Origin: CALROG01 sp943369755
GTDB taxonomy: Bacteria; Pseudomonadota; Gammaproteobacteria; Burkholderiales; Burkholderiaceae_C
Direction of reading: 5' to 3'
Length of the DNA stretch: 64,000 bases
NCBI GenBank assembly: GCA_943369755.1
Contig: CALROG020000016.1
Location: 1 to 64,000, forward strand
Shown one piece after another: positions 56,478 through 64,000 of the stretch; the stretch's first letter is position 1; every line of letters begins with the position of its first letter. The position numbers were made by a program, and so were the translations under genes. Under the pieces are notes generated by a model. That model was not told the origin of the DNA. It worked only from the letters and a program-made list of their open reading frames with translations, and made no database searches.

Positions 56478-57323
56478 GTGTCTGACCGTCTGGCGGTGCT
56501 GCCGCAATACCTTTTGCCCAAACGGGCGCTCACTGTCTTTGCCGGCTGGGTGGCCAATGCCCGCGCAGGCGCCATCACCACCGCGATCATTCGCCGCTTT
56601 GTGGCCCGCTACGGCGTGAACATGGCCGAAGCCGCCGAGCCGCGCATTGAAAGCTACGCCAGCTTCAATGAATTTTTTACCCGGCCGTTGAAGGCCGGAG
56701 CCCGCCCGCTGGCCAATGCGCGCTGGGTTTGCCCGGTGGACGGCGCCATCAGCCAGTTTGGCAATATTCAGCACGACCAGATTTTTCAGGCCAAGGGCCA
56801 CAGCTACAGCACCCAGGCACTGGTGGGCGGCGACGCCACGCTGGCGGCGCAGTTTGCAGACGGCGCATTCGCCACGCTCTATTTAAGCCCCAAGGACTAC
56901 CACCGCATTCACATGCCCTGCGAGGCCCGCCTTGTACGCATGATCTACGTGCCGGGCGACCTGTTTTCAGTCAACCCCACCACTGCGCGCGGCGTGCCCG
57001 GCCTGTTTGCCCGCAACGAACGCGTGGTGTGCGTGTTTGACACGCCCTACGGCCCGTTCATCAATGTGCTGGTCGGGGCCACCATCGTCGGCAGCATGGC
57101 CACCACCTGGCATGGTGTGGTCAACCCGCCGCGCCCGGGCAGGGTGCGCGAATGGCACTATGCCGACCAGGTAATCAGCTTCAAGCAGGGCGACGAGATG
57201 GGCCGCTTTTTGCTGGGCTCCACCGTGGTGATGCTCTGGCCCAAAGACACGTTGCAGTTCAACCCGGCGTGGCAACCGACCCAGGCAATCCGCCTGGGCG
57301 AAGCCATGGGCCAGGCACTTTGA
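56478..57323 (+). CDS. psd: Phosphatidylserine decarboxylase
   Basis: This 281-residue inner-membrane-associated enzyme converts phosphatidylserine to phosphatidylethanolamine. The self-cleavage site LLGSTVVML (LGS/T, residues about 246-249) is present, as are FNEFFTRPLKAGARPL, VDGAISQFG and YLSPKDYHRIHMPC with the active-site His. The start is assigned to a GTG at 56478 (VSDRLAVLPQYLLPKRALT); the ribosome site is weak (gaaag, 10 nt before). The next ATG lies well inside the conserved region. PurT starts 10 bp downstream, so cotranscription is likely. Confidence 0.94.
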   Translation: MSDRLAVLPQYLLPKRALTVFAGWVANARAGAITTAIIRRFVARYGVNMAEAAEPRIESYASFNEFFTRPLKAGARPLANARWVCPVDGAISQFGNIQHDQIFQAKGHSYSTQALVGGDATLAAQFADGAFATLYLSPKDYHRIHMPCEARLVRMIYVPGDLFSVNPTTARGVPGLFARNERVVCVFDTPYGPFINVLVGATIVGSMATTWHGVVNPPRPGRVREWHYADQVISFKQGDEMGRFLLGSTVVMLWPKDTLQFNPAWQPTQAIRLGEAMGQAL

Positions 57324-57333
57324 GAACCTCACC

Positions 57334-58560
57334 ATGACTACCCTGGGAACCCCCCTGTCGCCCCACGCCACCAAAGTCATGCTGCTGGGCAGCGGCGAGC
57401 TTGGCAAAGAGGTGTTGATTGCCTTGCAGCGCCTGGGCGTTGAAACCATTGCGGTGGACCGCTATGACAACGCGCCCGGCCATCAGGTGGCGCACCATGC
57501 GCGCACCATCAGCATGAGCGACCCGGCGCAACTCAAGGCGCTGATCGAGGCCGAGCGCCCGCACCTGGTGGTGCCCGAGATTGAAGCCATTGCCACGCCC
57601 ATGCTGCAAGAGCTGGAAGCCGCAGGCCTGGTGCGGGTGGTGCCGACTGCCCGCGCCGCGCGGCTGACCATGGACCGTGAAGGCATTCGCCGACTGGCTG
57701 CCGAAACCCTGGGCCTGCCGACCAGCCCTTACCGGTTCTGCGACTCGCTGGCCGAGCTGCAGACGGCCATTGACACTGCAATCGGTTACCCCTGCATCGT
57801 CAAGCCGGTGATGAGCAGCAGTGGCAAGGGCCAGAGCAAAATTGACGGCCCGGCCGATGTGCAAAAAGCCTGGGACGAGGCCATGGCCGGCGGCCGCGTC
57901 AGCCATGGCCGCGTGATCGTCGAAGGCTTTGTTGACTTTGACTACGAGATCACCCTGCTGACCGTGCGTGCGCTGGCAGCGAATGGCCAGGTAGAAACCC
58001 ATTTTTGTGAGCCCATCGGCCACGTGCAAGTCAATGGCGACTATGTGGAAAGCTGGCAGCCCCAGCCCATGGTGCCCGCCGCGCTGCGCAAGTCGCGCGA
58101 GATTGCCAAGGGCGTCACCGACAACCTGGGCCTGGGGCTGGACGGCCAACCGGCCGGGCTGGGCTTGTTTGGGGTGGAATTGTTCGTCAAGGGAGACGCG
58201 GTTTGGTTCAGTGAAGTCAGCCCGCGCCCGCACGACACCGGCATGGTCACCATGATCACCCAGTGGCAAAACGAATTCGAGCTGCACGCCCGTGCAATTC
58301 TGGGTTTGCCCGTGAGCACCGCCCTCAAAAGCCCCGGTGCCAGCGCCGTGATCTACGGTGGCGTGGACGCGCAGGGCATTGTGTTTGACGGCGTGGACGA
58401 AGCCCTGCGCGTGCCCAACACCGAACTGCGCCTGTTCGGCAAACCCGAAAGCTTTGTCAAGCGCCGCATGGGCGTGGCGCTGGCGCATGACGCCGATGTG
58501 GAGCAGGCGCGGGTGAGCGCCAAGCTGGCGGCGTCAAAGGTCAGGCCGCGCAAAGGTTGA
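57334..58560 (+). CDS. purT: Formate-dependent phosphoribosylglycinamide formyltransferase 2
   Basis: This 408-residue ATP-grasp enzyme makes formyl-GAR from GAR, formate and ATP in purine synthesis. Typical elements are MLLGSGELGKEVLIALQRLG, VPEIEAIATPMLQELE, the ATP-grasp loop VKPVMSSSGKGQS, GEGFVDFDYEITLLTVR-type motif VEGFVDFDYEITLLTV and the metal site SEVSPRPHDTGMVT. It uses formate rather than formyl-THF (the PurN route). It follows psd directly and is convergent with the amn gene; a hairpin and a copy of the dispersed element lie after the stop. Confidence 0.96.
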   Translation: MTTLGTPLSPHATKVMLLGSGELGKEVLIALQRLGVETIAVDRYDNAPGHQVAHHARTISMSDPAQLKALIEAERPHLVVPEIEAIATPMLQELEAAGLVRVVPTARAARLTMDREGIRRLAAETLGLPTSPYRFCDSLAELQTAIDTAIGYPCIVKPVMSSSGKGQSKIDGPADVQKAWDEAMAGGRVSHGRVIVEGFVDFDYEITLLTVRALAANGQVETHFCEPIGHVQVNGDYVESWQPQPMVPAALRKSREIAKGVTDNLGLGLDGQPAGLGLFGVELFVKGDAVWFSEVSPRPHDTGMVTMITQWQNEFELHARAILGLPVSTALKSPGASAVIYGGVDAQGIVFDGVDEALRVPNTELRLFGKPESFVKRRMGVALAHDADVEQARVSAKLAASKVRPRKG

Positions 58561-58561
58561 A

Positions 58562-58590
58562 ACAGCCAGTTTGAGGTGAAAACTGGCTGT
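58562..58590. other. Hairpin after purT
   Basis: acagccagttt-7nt-aaactggctgt: 11-bp perfect arms. There is no T-run. It touches the 5' part of the dispersed palindromic element (copy 8), so hairpin and element may form one structural unit between convergent genes. Confidence 0.6.
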
Positions 58591-58635
58591 AGCCCGCATG
58601 TAATATGCGGCAGCCACTATCAAAACGATAGCAAA
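58587..58635 (+). repeat. Dispersed palindromic element, copy 8 (intergenic)
   Basis: gctgtagcccgcatgtaata, then tgcggcagccactat and caaaacgatagcaaa; preceded by aaaactg. It lies in the 97-bp gap between the convergent purT and amn genes. Confidence 0.92.
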
Positions 58636-58657
58636 TAGCAGCCCGGAAAGTGCGTTG

Positions 58658-60151
58658 CTACTGAAACGCCACCTCGGCAAAGCTGCGCAGCTTGCGACTG
58701 TGCAGTTGCCCCACGCCCTGGCTGCGCAGGATTTCGATGGCCCGCATGCCGATGCGCAAATGCTGGTCAACGCGCTCGCGGTAGAAGTGGTTGGCCATGC
58801 CGGGCAGCTTGATCTCGCCGTGCAGCGGTTTGTCGCTCACGCACAGCAGGGTGCCGTAGGGCACCCGGAAGCGAAAGCCGTTGGCCGCGATGGTGGCGCT
58901 TTCCATGTCCAGCGCCACCGCGCGGCTCTGGCTGAAGCGGCGTTGCGGCTGGTTGTTGGGCAGCAGTTCCCAGTTGCGGTTGTCGGTGCTGGCGACGGTG
59001 CCGGTGCGCATGATGCGCTTGAGGTCGGCACCGCGCACCTGCGTCACATCTTCCACCGCCTGCTCCAGTGCGACCTGAATTTCGGCCAGCGCCGGGATCG
59101 GCACCCACAGCGGCAGTTCTTCGTCCAGCACATGGTCTTCGCGCACATAGGCGTGGGCCAGCACGTAGTCACCCAGCTGCTGACTGTTGCGCAGGCCGGC
59201 ACAGTGGCCCAGCATCATCCAGGCGTGCGGGCGCAATACGGCAATGTGGTCGGTAATGGTTTTGGCATTGGCCGGGCCCACGCCAATGTTGACCATGGTG
59301 ATGCCGCTGCGGTCAGCCCGCATCAGGTGGTAGCCCGGCATTTGCGGCAGGCGTGGCGGCGGGCTGCCAAGCTCGTCGCCCGGCGCGCCAGCCAGGCCCG
59401 CCCGGCGCGTGACCACATTGCCGGGCTCGACAAAGGCGATGTACTCACTGTCGGGTTTGCGCATTTCGTCATGGCCCAGCCGCACGAATTCGTCAATGTA
59501 GAACTGGTAGTTGGTGAACAACACAAAATTCTGAAACCAGTCGGGCGCGGTCCCGGTGTAGTGGCGCAGCCGGTGCAGCGAATAGTCCACCCGCGGGGCA
59601 GTGAACAGGCTCAGCGGCTGGGCCTCGCCGGGCCTGGCCTCCCAGGTGCCGTTGGCAATGCCGTCGTCCATGACGGACAGGTCGGGCAGGTCAAAAACGT
59701 CGCGCATCAGTTGGTGCCGCTCGGCGCTCATCGCGCCTTCAATATGGTCGTTCTCGGCAAAAGAAAAATGCACCGGAATAGGCTGGGTGCTGGTGCCTAC
59801 TTCCAGCTCGACCCCGTGGTTGCGCAGCAGCAGTTCAAACTGCTCCAGGTAGTAGTGGCCGTAAAGGTCGGGCCGCGTGAGTGTGGTTTCATAGCGGCCC
59901 GGGCCGGCCACAAAGCCGTAGCTCAGGTGGGCGGCGTCCTGCACGCCGTGCCGCGACACGGTGTCGGTCACGATGCGCACGAACGGGTAGCAGGCCCGTA
60001 CATGGCCCGGCAGGGTATCGCCGGCCACAAAGCGCTGCATGGCCTCACGCAGGTGACCGATTTGTTGGGCATAGATGGCCCGCACCTGCGCCAGTGCCAT
60101 GGCGGCGTTGTTGTAGCGGGTGGGGGCAATGAAGGGGGGCAGGTAGGGCAT
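58658..60151 (-). CDS. amn: AMP nucleosidase
   Basis: This 497-residue cytoplasmic enzyme hydrolyses AMP to adenine and ribose 5-phosphate. Features are the N-terminal regulatory region (VRAIYAQQIGHLREAMQRFVAGD, RYETTLTRPDLYGHYYLEQFELLLRNHG), a nucleoside-phosphorylase-fold C-terminal half (FVEPGNVVTRRAGLAG, GITMVNIGVGPANAKTITDHIAVLRPHAWMMLGHCAGL) and the catalytic-site stretch RAVALDMESATIAANGFRFRVPYGTLLCVSDKP. Length matches E. coli Amn. It works in purine salvage and adenylate balance. Convergent with purT, another purine gene. Confidence 0.95.
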   Translation of the reverse strand: MPYLPPFIAPTRYNNAAMALAQVRAIYAQQIGHLREAMQRFVAGDTLPGHVRACYPFVRIVTDTVSRHGVQDAAHLSYGFVAGPGRYETTLTRPDLYGHYYLEQFELLLRNHGVELEVGTSTQPIPVHFSFAENDHIEGAMSAERHQLMRDVFDLPDLSVMDDGIANGTWEARPGEAQPLSLFTAPRVDYSLHRLRHYTGTAPDWFQNFVLFTNYQFYIDEFVRLGHDEMRKPDSEYIAFVEPGNVVTRRAGLAGAPGDELGSPPPRLPQMPGYHLMRADRSGITMVNIGVGPANAKTITDHIAVLRPHAWMMLGHCAGLRNSQQLGDYVLAHAYVREDHVLDEELPLWVPIPALAEIQVALEQAVEDVTQVRGADLKRIMRTGTVASTDNRNWELLPNNQPQRRFSQSRAVALDMESATIAANGFRFRVPYGTLLCVSDKPLHGEIKLPGMANHFYRERVDQHLRIGMRAIEILRSQGVGQLHSRKLRSFAEVAFQ

Positions 60152-60293
60152 GCGCTTATTGTGCAGTGGGCGGCGTTACGGGGGGTGACAGGGGCTGTGT
60201 CGGAAAATCCCTACAGGCGCTTTCGTTGATGGCCGACTGCACAGCGCCGCGTACCTTCCCTACAGTGGGTACTCCTCGATAGGAGTCCACTAC

Positions 60294-60560
60294 ATGACAT
60301 ACCCCAGCCCGTTGCGCGCCAACCCGTTTGCCCTGATGCTCGAGCCGCAGCGCGTGCAGGACGCGATCGCCGGCTCAAAGTCGCTGAATCAGCTGCGCAA
60401 ACGAAGATGCCACCCGCTGGACCGCGCCACCATTCGCAGCGCCAGCGCGGACTTGGCCGCCTGGGACGGCAAGATTGACCGCAAAACCAAGTACCTTGCA
60501 CCCGATGACCGGCTGCCTGCGCACATCGTGAGGGAGCCGTTTCCTGACTTGATCGGCTGA
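60294..60560 (+). CDS. Small hypothetical protein
   Basis: This 88-residue protein starts at an ATG with AGGAG 8 bases upstream. It is basic and hydrophilic (LRANPFALMLEPQRVQDAIAG, KRRCHPLDRATIRSASADL, DGKIDRKTKYLAPDDRLPAHI), with no membrane segment or signal peptide, so it is cytoplasmic and may bind nucleic acid or a partner protein. I do not recognise the family. The 142-bp region before it contains two direct repeats tccctacag (60207-60215 and 60257-60265), spaced exactly 50 bp, which may be regulatory. The reading frame has clear coding character and a strong ribosome site. Confidence 0.6.
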   Translation: MTYPSPLRANPFALMLEPQRVQDAIAGSKSLNQLRKRRCHPLDRATIRSASADLAAWDGKIDRKTKYLAPDDRLPAHIVREPFPDLIG

Positions 60561-60587
60561 CCTGCGCCGTTGCGAGCCGCGGGTGCT

Positions 60588-61943
60588 TCAGCCCGCCACA
60601 GGGGTGCGCATCGTCACAAATTCTTCTGCCGCCGTGGGGTGAATGCCCAGGGTGCTGTCAAACACCGCTTTGGTGGCACCGGCCTTCATGGCCACCGCAA
60701 AGCCCTGCACCACCTCGCCCGCATCTGCGCCCACCATGTGCAAGCCCACCACGCGGTCACTGGCGCTGTCTACCACCAGCTTCATGAACATGCGTTCGCT
60801 GCTCCCCGACAGCGTGTGCTTGAGCGGTTTGAAGTCGGTTTTGAACACCGTTACCTGGCCAAATTTGGCGCGCGCATCGGCTTCGCCATAGCCCACGGTA
60901 CCGATGTTGGGATGGGTGAACACCGCGGTGGGGATGTAGTCGTATCCCATCTGGCGCTTGTTGTCACCGAACAGGTGGTCCACCAGCGCCATGGCCTCAC
61001 CCAGCGCCACCGGTGTGAGCTGGATGCGGGCCGTCACGTCGCCCAGCGCGTAGACCGATGGCACGCTGGTTTGGTACTGCGCATTCACTTCAATCGCGCC
61101 GTCTTTGCGTTGTGTCAGCCCCAGCGCCTCCAGCCCGATGCCTTGCACCTTGGGTGTGCGACCGGTGGCGTAGAGCACCGCGTCCACCGTCAGCCCGGTT
61201 CCGTCGGCCAGCGTGACCTGCAAGCCCTGAGCGGTTTTGCTGATGGCGGCGACATCGGCTTTCAGCCGCAGGCCCACGCCTGCCTTGGTCATCTCGGCCG
61301 CTACAAAGGCGCGCACATCGTCGTCAAAGCCGCGCAGCACTTGTTCGCCGCGGTATAGCTGCGTTACCTGGCTGCCCAGCCCGTTGAAGATGGACGCAAA
61401 TTCGCAGGCAATGTAGCCCCCGCCCACCACCAGCAGGCGCGCCGGGAAGGGATTCAGGTCAAACATGTCGTCAGAGGTAAGAACATGCTCGCGGCCAGGC
61501 ACATCAGGCACCTGTGGTTTGCCGCCGGTGGCAACCAGAATATGTTTGGCCGTGACGGTCTGACCGCCCACCTGCACCGTGTGCGGGTCGGTCAGCGTGG
61601 CCCAGCCGCGCAGCACAGTGACGCCCGCGCCGCCCAGCAGGTTTTGGTAGATACCGTTCAGGCGGGTAATTTCGGTTTTGCGGTTGGCCTTGAGCGTGGC
61701 CCAGTCAAAACGCGGCTTCTGCAGCTGCCAGCCAAAGCCGGCAGCCTCTTCAAAGCTTTCGGCAAAGTGCGCCGCATAGCTGTACAGCTTTTTTGGGATG
61801 CAGCCCACGTTCACGCAGGTGCCACCCAGCGCCCCGGCTTCGGCCAGCGCCACCCGGGCACCGCGCTGGGCGGCCATGCGGGCAGCGCGCACGCCGCCGC
61901 TGCCCCCGCCAATGACGAACAGGTCGTAGTCAAAGTTGCTCAT
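60588..61943 (-). CDS. gor: Glutathione-disulfide reductase
   Basis: This 451-residue flavoenzyme reduces glutathione disulfide with NADPH. It has FAD motif GGGSGGVRAARMAA near the N-terminus, redox pair C43/C48 in GGTCVNVGCIPKK, the NADPH-binding GGGYIACEFASIFNGLG, ALGDVTARIQLTPVALGEAM, and the C-terminal GIHPTAAEEFVTMRTP with the active-site His-Glu pair. Start at MSNFDYDL with GAAAGGAAG upstream; the extension to 62078 runs into the LysR gene. Its first 14 bp overlap the end of the LysR gene, so they are probably cotranscribed. Confidence 0.95.
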   Translation of the reverse strand: MSNFDYDLFVIGGGSGGVRAARMAAQRGARVALAEAGALGGTCVNVGCIPKKLYSYAAHFAESFEEAAGFGWQLQKPRFDWATLKANRKTEITRLNGIYQNLLGGAGVTVLRGWATLTDPHTVQVGGQTVTAKHILVATGGKPQVPDVPGREHVLTSDDMFDLNPFPARLLVVGGGYIACEFASIFNGLGSQVTQLYRGEQVLRGFDDDVRAFVAAEMTKAGVGLRLKADVAAISKTAQGLQVTLADGTGLTVDAVLYATGRTPKVQGIGLEALGLTQRKDGAIEVNAQYQTSVPSVYALGDVTARIQLTPVALGEAMALVDHLFGDNKRQMGYDYIPTAVFTHPNIGTVGYGEADARAKFGQVTVFKTDFKPLKHTLSGSSERMFMKLVVDSASDRVVGLHMVGADAGEVVQGFAVAMKAGATKAVFDSTLGIHPTAAEEFVTMRTPVAG

Positions 61944-62844
61944 GTCTTCCTTTCGTGGCCTGCAGGGCCTTGAGTTCGTTGCGCATCCAGTCGATGAAGG
62001 CACGTGTGCGCATGGGTAGCAGCCGTGCATGCGGGTACACCACGCTGATGGGTCGGGGCGGCTGCTCAAAACTTTCAAGCACTATCTTGAGCTGTTTTTG
62101 GGCAATGAAAGGGGCCACCTGGTAAGAGAAGAACATGCCAAAGCCAATGCCTGCGGCGCAGGCTTGTACGGCGGGCAGCACATGGTTGAAGTCCAGGTTG
62201 CCTTTGACTGTCAAGCGGAACGACTTGCCCTGATCGCGAAAGCCGCCCCAGGTGGGTGGGCCCGCCGCCATGCGAATGCAGTTGGCGGCCAGCAGATCGC
62301 GTGGGTGCCGCGGCGTGCCGTGGCGACGCAGATAAGCGGGGCTGGCGACCACCACCCGGCGAACCTGCCCGACCGGCAGCGCCACCAGGCTGGAGTCTTC
62401 CAGCGGGCCGATGCGCACACCCACGTCAATGCCTTCTTCCAGCAGGTTCACCACGCGGTCCAGCAGCACCACGCTACAGCTCATCTGGGGGTGCTGCTGC
62501 ACAAAGCGTGTGACGGCGGGGGCCACATACATCTGGCCAAACAGCACCGGTGCCGTGACCGTCAAATGCCCGGCCGGCGTGCGCGCCTCGGCAGTGAGCG
62601 CGCTTTCAGCTTCATCAACTGCACCCAGCACCTGGCGACAGCTGTCCAGGTGGCGCTTGCCCTCGTCGGTGAGCGAGATGCGCCGGGTGGTGCGGTTGAA
62701 CAGCCGCACACCCAGCGCCGCCTCGTACCCGGCCAGCGCCCGCACCACGGCCGGCAGAGACGAGCCCAGCGCCCGCGCCGCCGCCGTGAGGCTGCCCTGG
62801 TCGGCAATTTGCACGAAGGTCTGCATTGAACGGAATTTGTCCAT
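61930..62844 (-). CDS. LysR-family transcription regulator
   Basis: This 304-residue protein has an N-terminal LysR helix-turn-helix (MQTFVQIADQGSLTAAARALGSSLPAVVRALAGYEAALGVRLFNRTTRRISLTDEGK) and a C-terminal ligand-binding region. SSLPAVVRAL replaces the more usual TQPAVSRQI at the recognition helix, seen in a familiar subgroup. The gene overlaps gor by 14 bp and is divergent from the PPOX gene at 62928 across an 83-bp gap, where two gttaaatg repeats (62860-62867, 62873-62880) could be part of its binding site. It probably regulates that gene and itself. Effector unknown. Confidence 0.9.
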   Translation of the reverse strand: MDKFRSMQTFVQIADQGSLTAAARALGSSLPAVVRALAGYEAALGVRLFNRTTRRISLTDEGKRHLDSCRQVLGAVDEAESALTAEARTPAGHLTVTAPVLFGQMYVAPAVTRFVQQHPQMSCSVVLLDRVVNLLEEGIDVGVRIGPLEDSSLVALPVGQVRRVVVASPAYLRRHGTPRHPRDLLAANCIRMAAGPPTWGGFRDQGKSFRLTVKGNLDFNHVLPAVQACAAGIGFGMFFSYQVAPFIAQKQLKIVLESFEQPPRPISVVYPHARLLPMRTRAFIDWMRNELKALQATKGRHEQL

Positions 62845-62927
62845 GCGACATATTAATCCGTTAAATGGAGTAGTTAAATGCTTTCATCACCATTTATCTT
62901 GTTGATGGCAGCAAACACAATGACGGC

Positions 62928-63872
62928 ATGAACAACCCACCGCACCCCGTATTGCTGGAGCCCTTTCATGAAGGGGAGAAGGCGTTGCAGCAACTCTCCG
63001 GCGCGTTTGGCGCGCTGTCGGTGGCCGGGCCGCGAGTGATCCGCAGCTTCATGCCAGACCCGCACCGCGAGTTTTTCAGCTCGCTGCCCTGGCTATTGTT
63101 GGGCGGGGTCGATGATGCGGGCCAGCCTTGGGCTTCGGCGCTGGCCGGTGCGCCGGGGTTCATGCACTCGCCCGACCCACTGACGCTGCGAATCGACGCC
63201 GTGCCGCAAGCCCATGACCCATTGGCGGGCGCGCTGGCGGTGGGGGCACCGGTCGGTCTGCTGGGCTTGCAGCCGCACACCCGACGGCGTAACCGGATGA
63301 ACGGGGTGGTCAGCACCTCGGGCGCGCCGGGCTTTACGGTGCAGGTGCGCCAGAGCTTTGGCAACTGCCCTCAATACATCCAGGCCCGCGAGCCGGTCTG
63401 GGCCGGCCCGCATGACCCCGGGGCGGTACATCAAGACACCCGGCTGGACGCCACCGCGCTGCGCATCGTTGAGGCGGCTGACACCTTCTTCATTGCCACC
63501 GCCCATCCCACGGCGGGGCGGGGCGCAGCGGCGCACGGCGTGGATGTGTCCCACCGTGGCGGTCGCCCGGGCTTTGTGAAAGTGGTCAACAACGGCGCGC
63601 TGACCGTGCCCGACTACAACGGCAATCACTTCTTCAACACGTTGGGCAATATCGCGCTCAACCCGCGTTGCGGTCTGCTGTTTATCGACTATCCGTCAGG
63701 TGACTTGCTGTACCTGGCGGTCACCGCTCAGTTGCAATGGGAGGGGGCGGCGCTGGCGGCTCACCCGGGCGCGCAGCGCTTGCTGCACCTGCAGGTAAAC
63801 CAGGTGCGCCGGGTGCAGGCGGCGTTGCCGTTGCACTGGGGCGCGGCACAGCTTTCGCCGGTGCTGCCCTAG
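62928..63872 (+). CDS. PPOX-family flavin-binding protein
   Basis: This 314-residue protein has a split-barrel flavin fold resembling the pyridoxamine-phosphate-oxidase group that is elsewhere fused to flavodoxin- or ferredoxin-reductase domains: MPDPHREFFSSLPWLLLGGVDDAGQPWASALAG, RRNRMNGVVSTSGAPGFTVQVRQSFGNCPQYIQ, and the C-terminal barrel part FVKVVNNGALTVPDYNGNHFFNTLGNIALNPRCGLLFIDYPSGDLLYL. No reductase part follows. It is divergent from a LysR gene that probably regulates it. A redox or detoxification role is suggested by the family and by neighbouring gor, but the reaction is unknown. Confidence 0.82.
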   Translation: MNNPPHPVLLEPFHEGEKALQQLSGAFGALSVAGPRVIRSFMPDPHREFFSSLPWLLLGGVDDAGQPWASALAGAPGFMHSPDPLTLRIDAVPQAHDPLAGALAVGAPVGLLGLQPHTRRRNRMNGVVSTSGAPGFTVQVRQSFGNCPQYIQAREPVWAGPHDPGAVHQDTRLDATALRIVEAADTFFIATAHPTAGRGAAAHGVDVSHRGGRPGFVKVVNNGALTVPDYNGNHFFNTLGNIALNPRCGLLFIDYPSGDLLYLAVTAQLQWEGAALAAHPGAQRLLHLQVNQVRRVQAALPLHWGAAQLSPVLP

Positions 63873-63915
63873 CGCGCAGCCATCAAGGCGTGCCGCCCAT
63901 GGCTATCATGGGTCC

Positions 63916-64000
63916 ATGACGCCGCTTGTCCAGGCCTCCCAATCGCTTGAAAGCCTTGCCCGTGCGCCCTGGCGCTGGGCCGTTGCCTGCTGGCGCATGC
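63916..64000 (+). CDS. Start of an unidentified gene, cut by window end
   Basis: An ATG at 63916, 43 bp after the previous stop, opens a frame to the window end (first residues MTPLVQASQSLESLARAPWR, then a Trp-rich stretch). Only 28 residues are seen, so neither family nor function can be stated. Confidence 0.4.
   Translation, partial: MTPLVQASQSLESLARAPWRWAVACWRM

Noticed and set aside
58655..60229. 524-codon open frame on the plus strand
   Set aside because: It is antisense to amn, which is unambiguous.
1..64000. tRNA, rRNA, riboswitch, integrase or transposase genes
   Set aside because: I looked for cloverleaf ends, conserved rRNA stretches and recombinase motifs by eye and saw none; a proper covariance-model search would be needed to exclude small RNAs.

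Overview
The window is chromosomal DNA of a high-GC betaproteobacterium, most likely of the Comamonadaceae (Rhodoferax/Polaromonas-like). This is inferred from the gene families seen: two Bug/TctC solute receptors, DUF1840, DUF4148, a two-domain 2-aminobenzoyl-CoA monooxygenase/reductase, and GC-rich intergenic hairpins of the kind common in that family. I see no tRNA, rRNA, CRISPR array, transposase or phage gene. Coding density is very high, many genes overlap by ATGA, and no gene-free stretch exceeds 300 bp.

Layout. 1-9031: a giant DUF11-repeat surface protein (5' end outside the window), an overlapping outer-membrane barrel gene and a lipoprotein gene. 9034-16064 (minus): a compact operon for aerobic CoA-dependent 2-aminobenzoate (anthranilate) degradation, running monooxygenase/reductase, MarR regulator, enoyl-CoA hydratase, acyl-CoA dehydrogenase, CoA ligase, RidA. 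A perfect 18-bp palindrome overlaps its promoter. 16179-19000: DUF1840, two Bug receptors and a small unknown gene. 19097-27548 (minus): a complete branched-chain-type ABC transporter framed by an acyl-CoA synthetase and a PaaK-like ligase, probably for import and activation of an aromatic or other carboxylic acid, with a divergent Crp/Fnr regulator. 28510-30328: an RsuA/RluF-type pseudouridine synthase and an orphan iron-type binding protein. 30346-35886 (minus): an archaic (Csu-type) chaperone-usher pilus locus. 36171-39007: small membrane protein, QseBC-like two-component system, DUF4148 protein. 39125-43587: htpG, a CAP-domain lipoprotein and a glycine-rich lipoprotein. 43756-46942 (minus): metallophosphoesterase, Ser/Thr kinase-USP fusion and SrkA. 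46988-50238 (minus): DUF2855, ohr, ohrR, FimV-like protein. 50348-56423: GMC oxidoreductase, hemerythrin-like protein, PPOX-GAF-wHTH regulator, PPOX protein, NodIJ-like exporter. 56478-63872: psd, purT, amn, small protein, gor, LysR regulator, PPOX protein. A last gene is cut at 64000.

The most unusual signal is a dispersed palindromic element of about 45-60 bp, of which I find eight copies. Five lie inside protein-coding genes and are translated in frame: in two signal peptides, in an acyl-CoA dehydrogenase, in SrkA, and as the C-terminal tail of the monooxygenase/reductase. This resembles the in-frame palindromic elements known from Rickettsia. Other points for follow-up are a RidA protein translationally coupled to the anthranilate-CoA ligase, a kinase/phosphatase stress operon, a flavin-barrel/GAF/DNA-binding fusion beside a hemerythrin, an usher with a duplicated N-terminal module, and a heat-shock promoter embedded in a terminator hairpin upstream of htpG.
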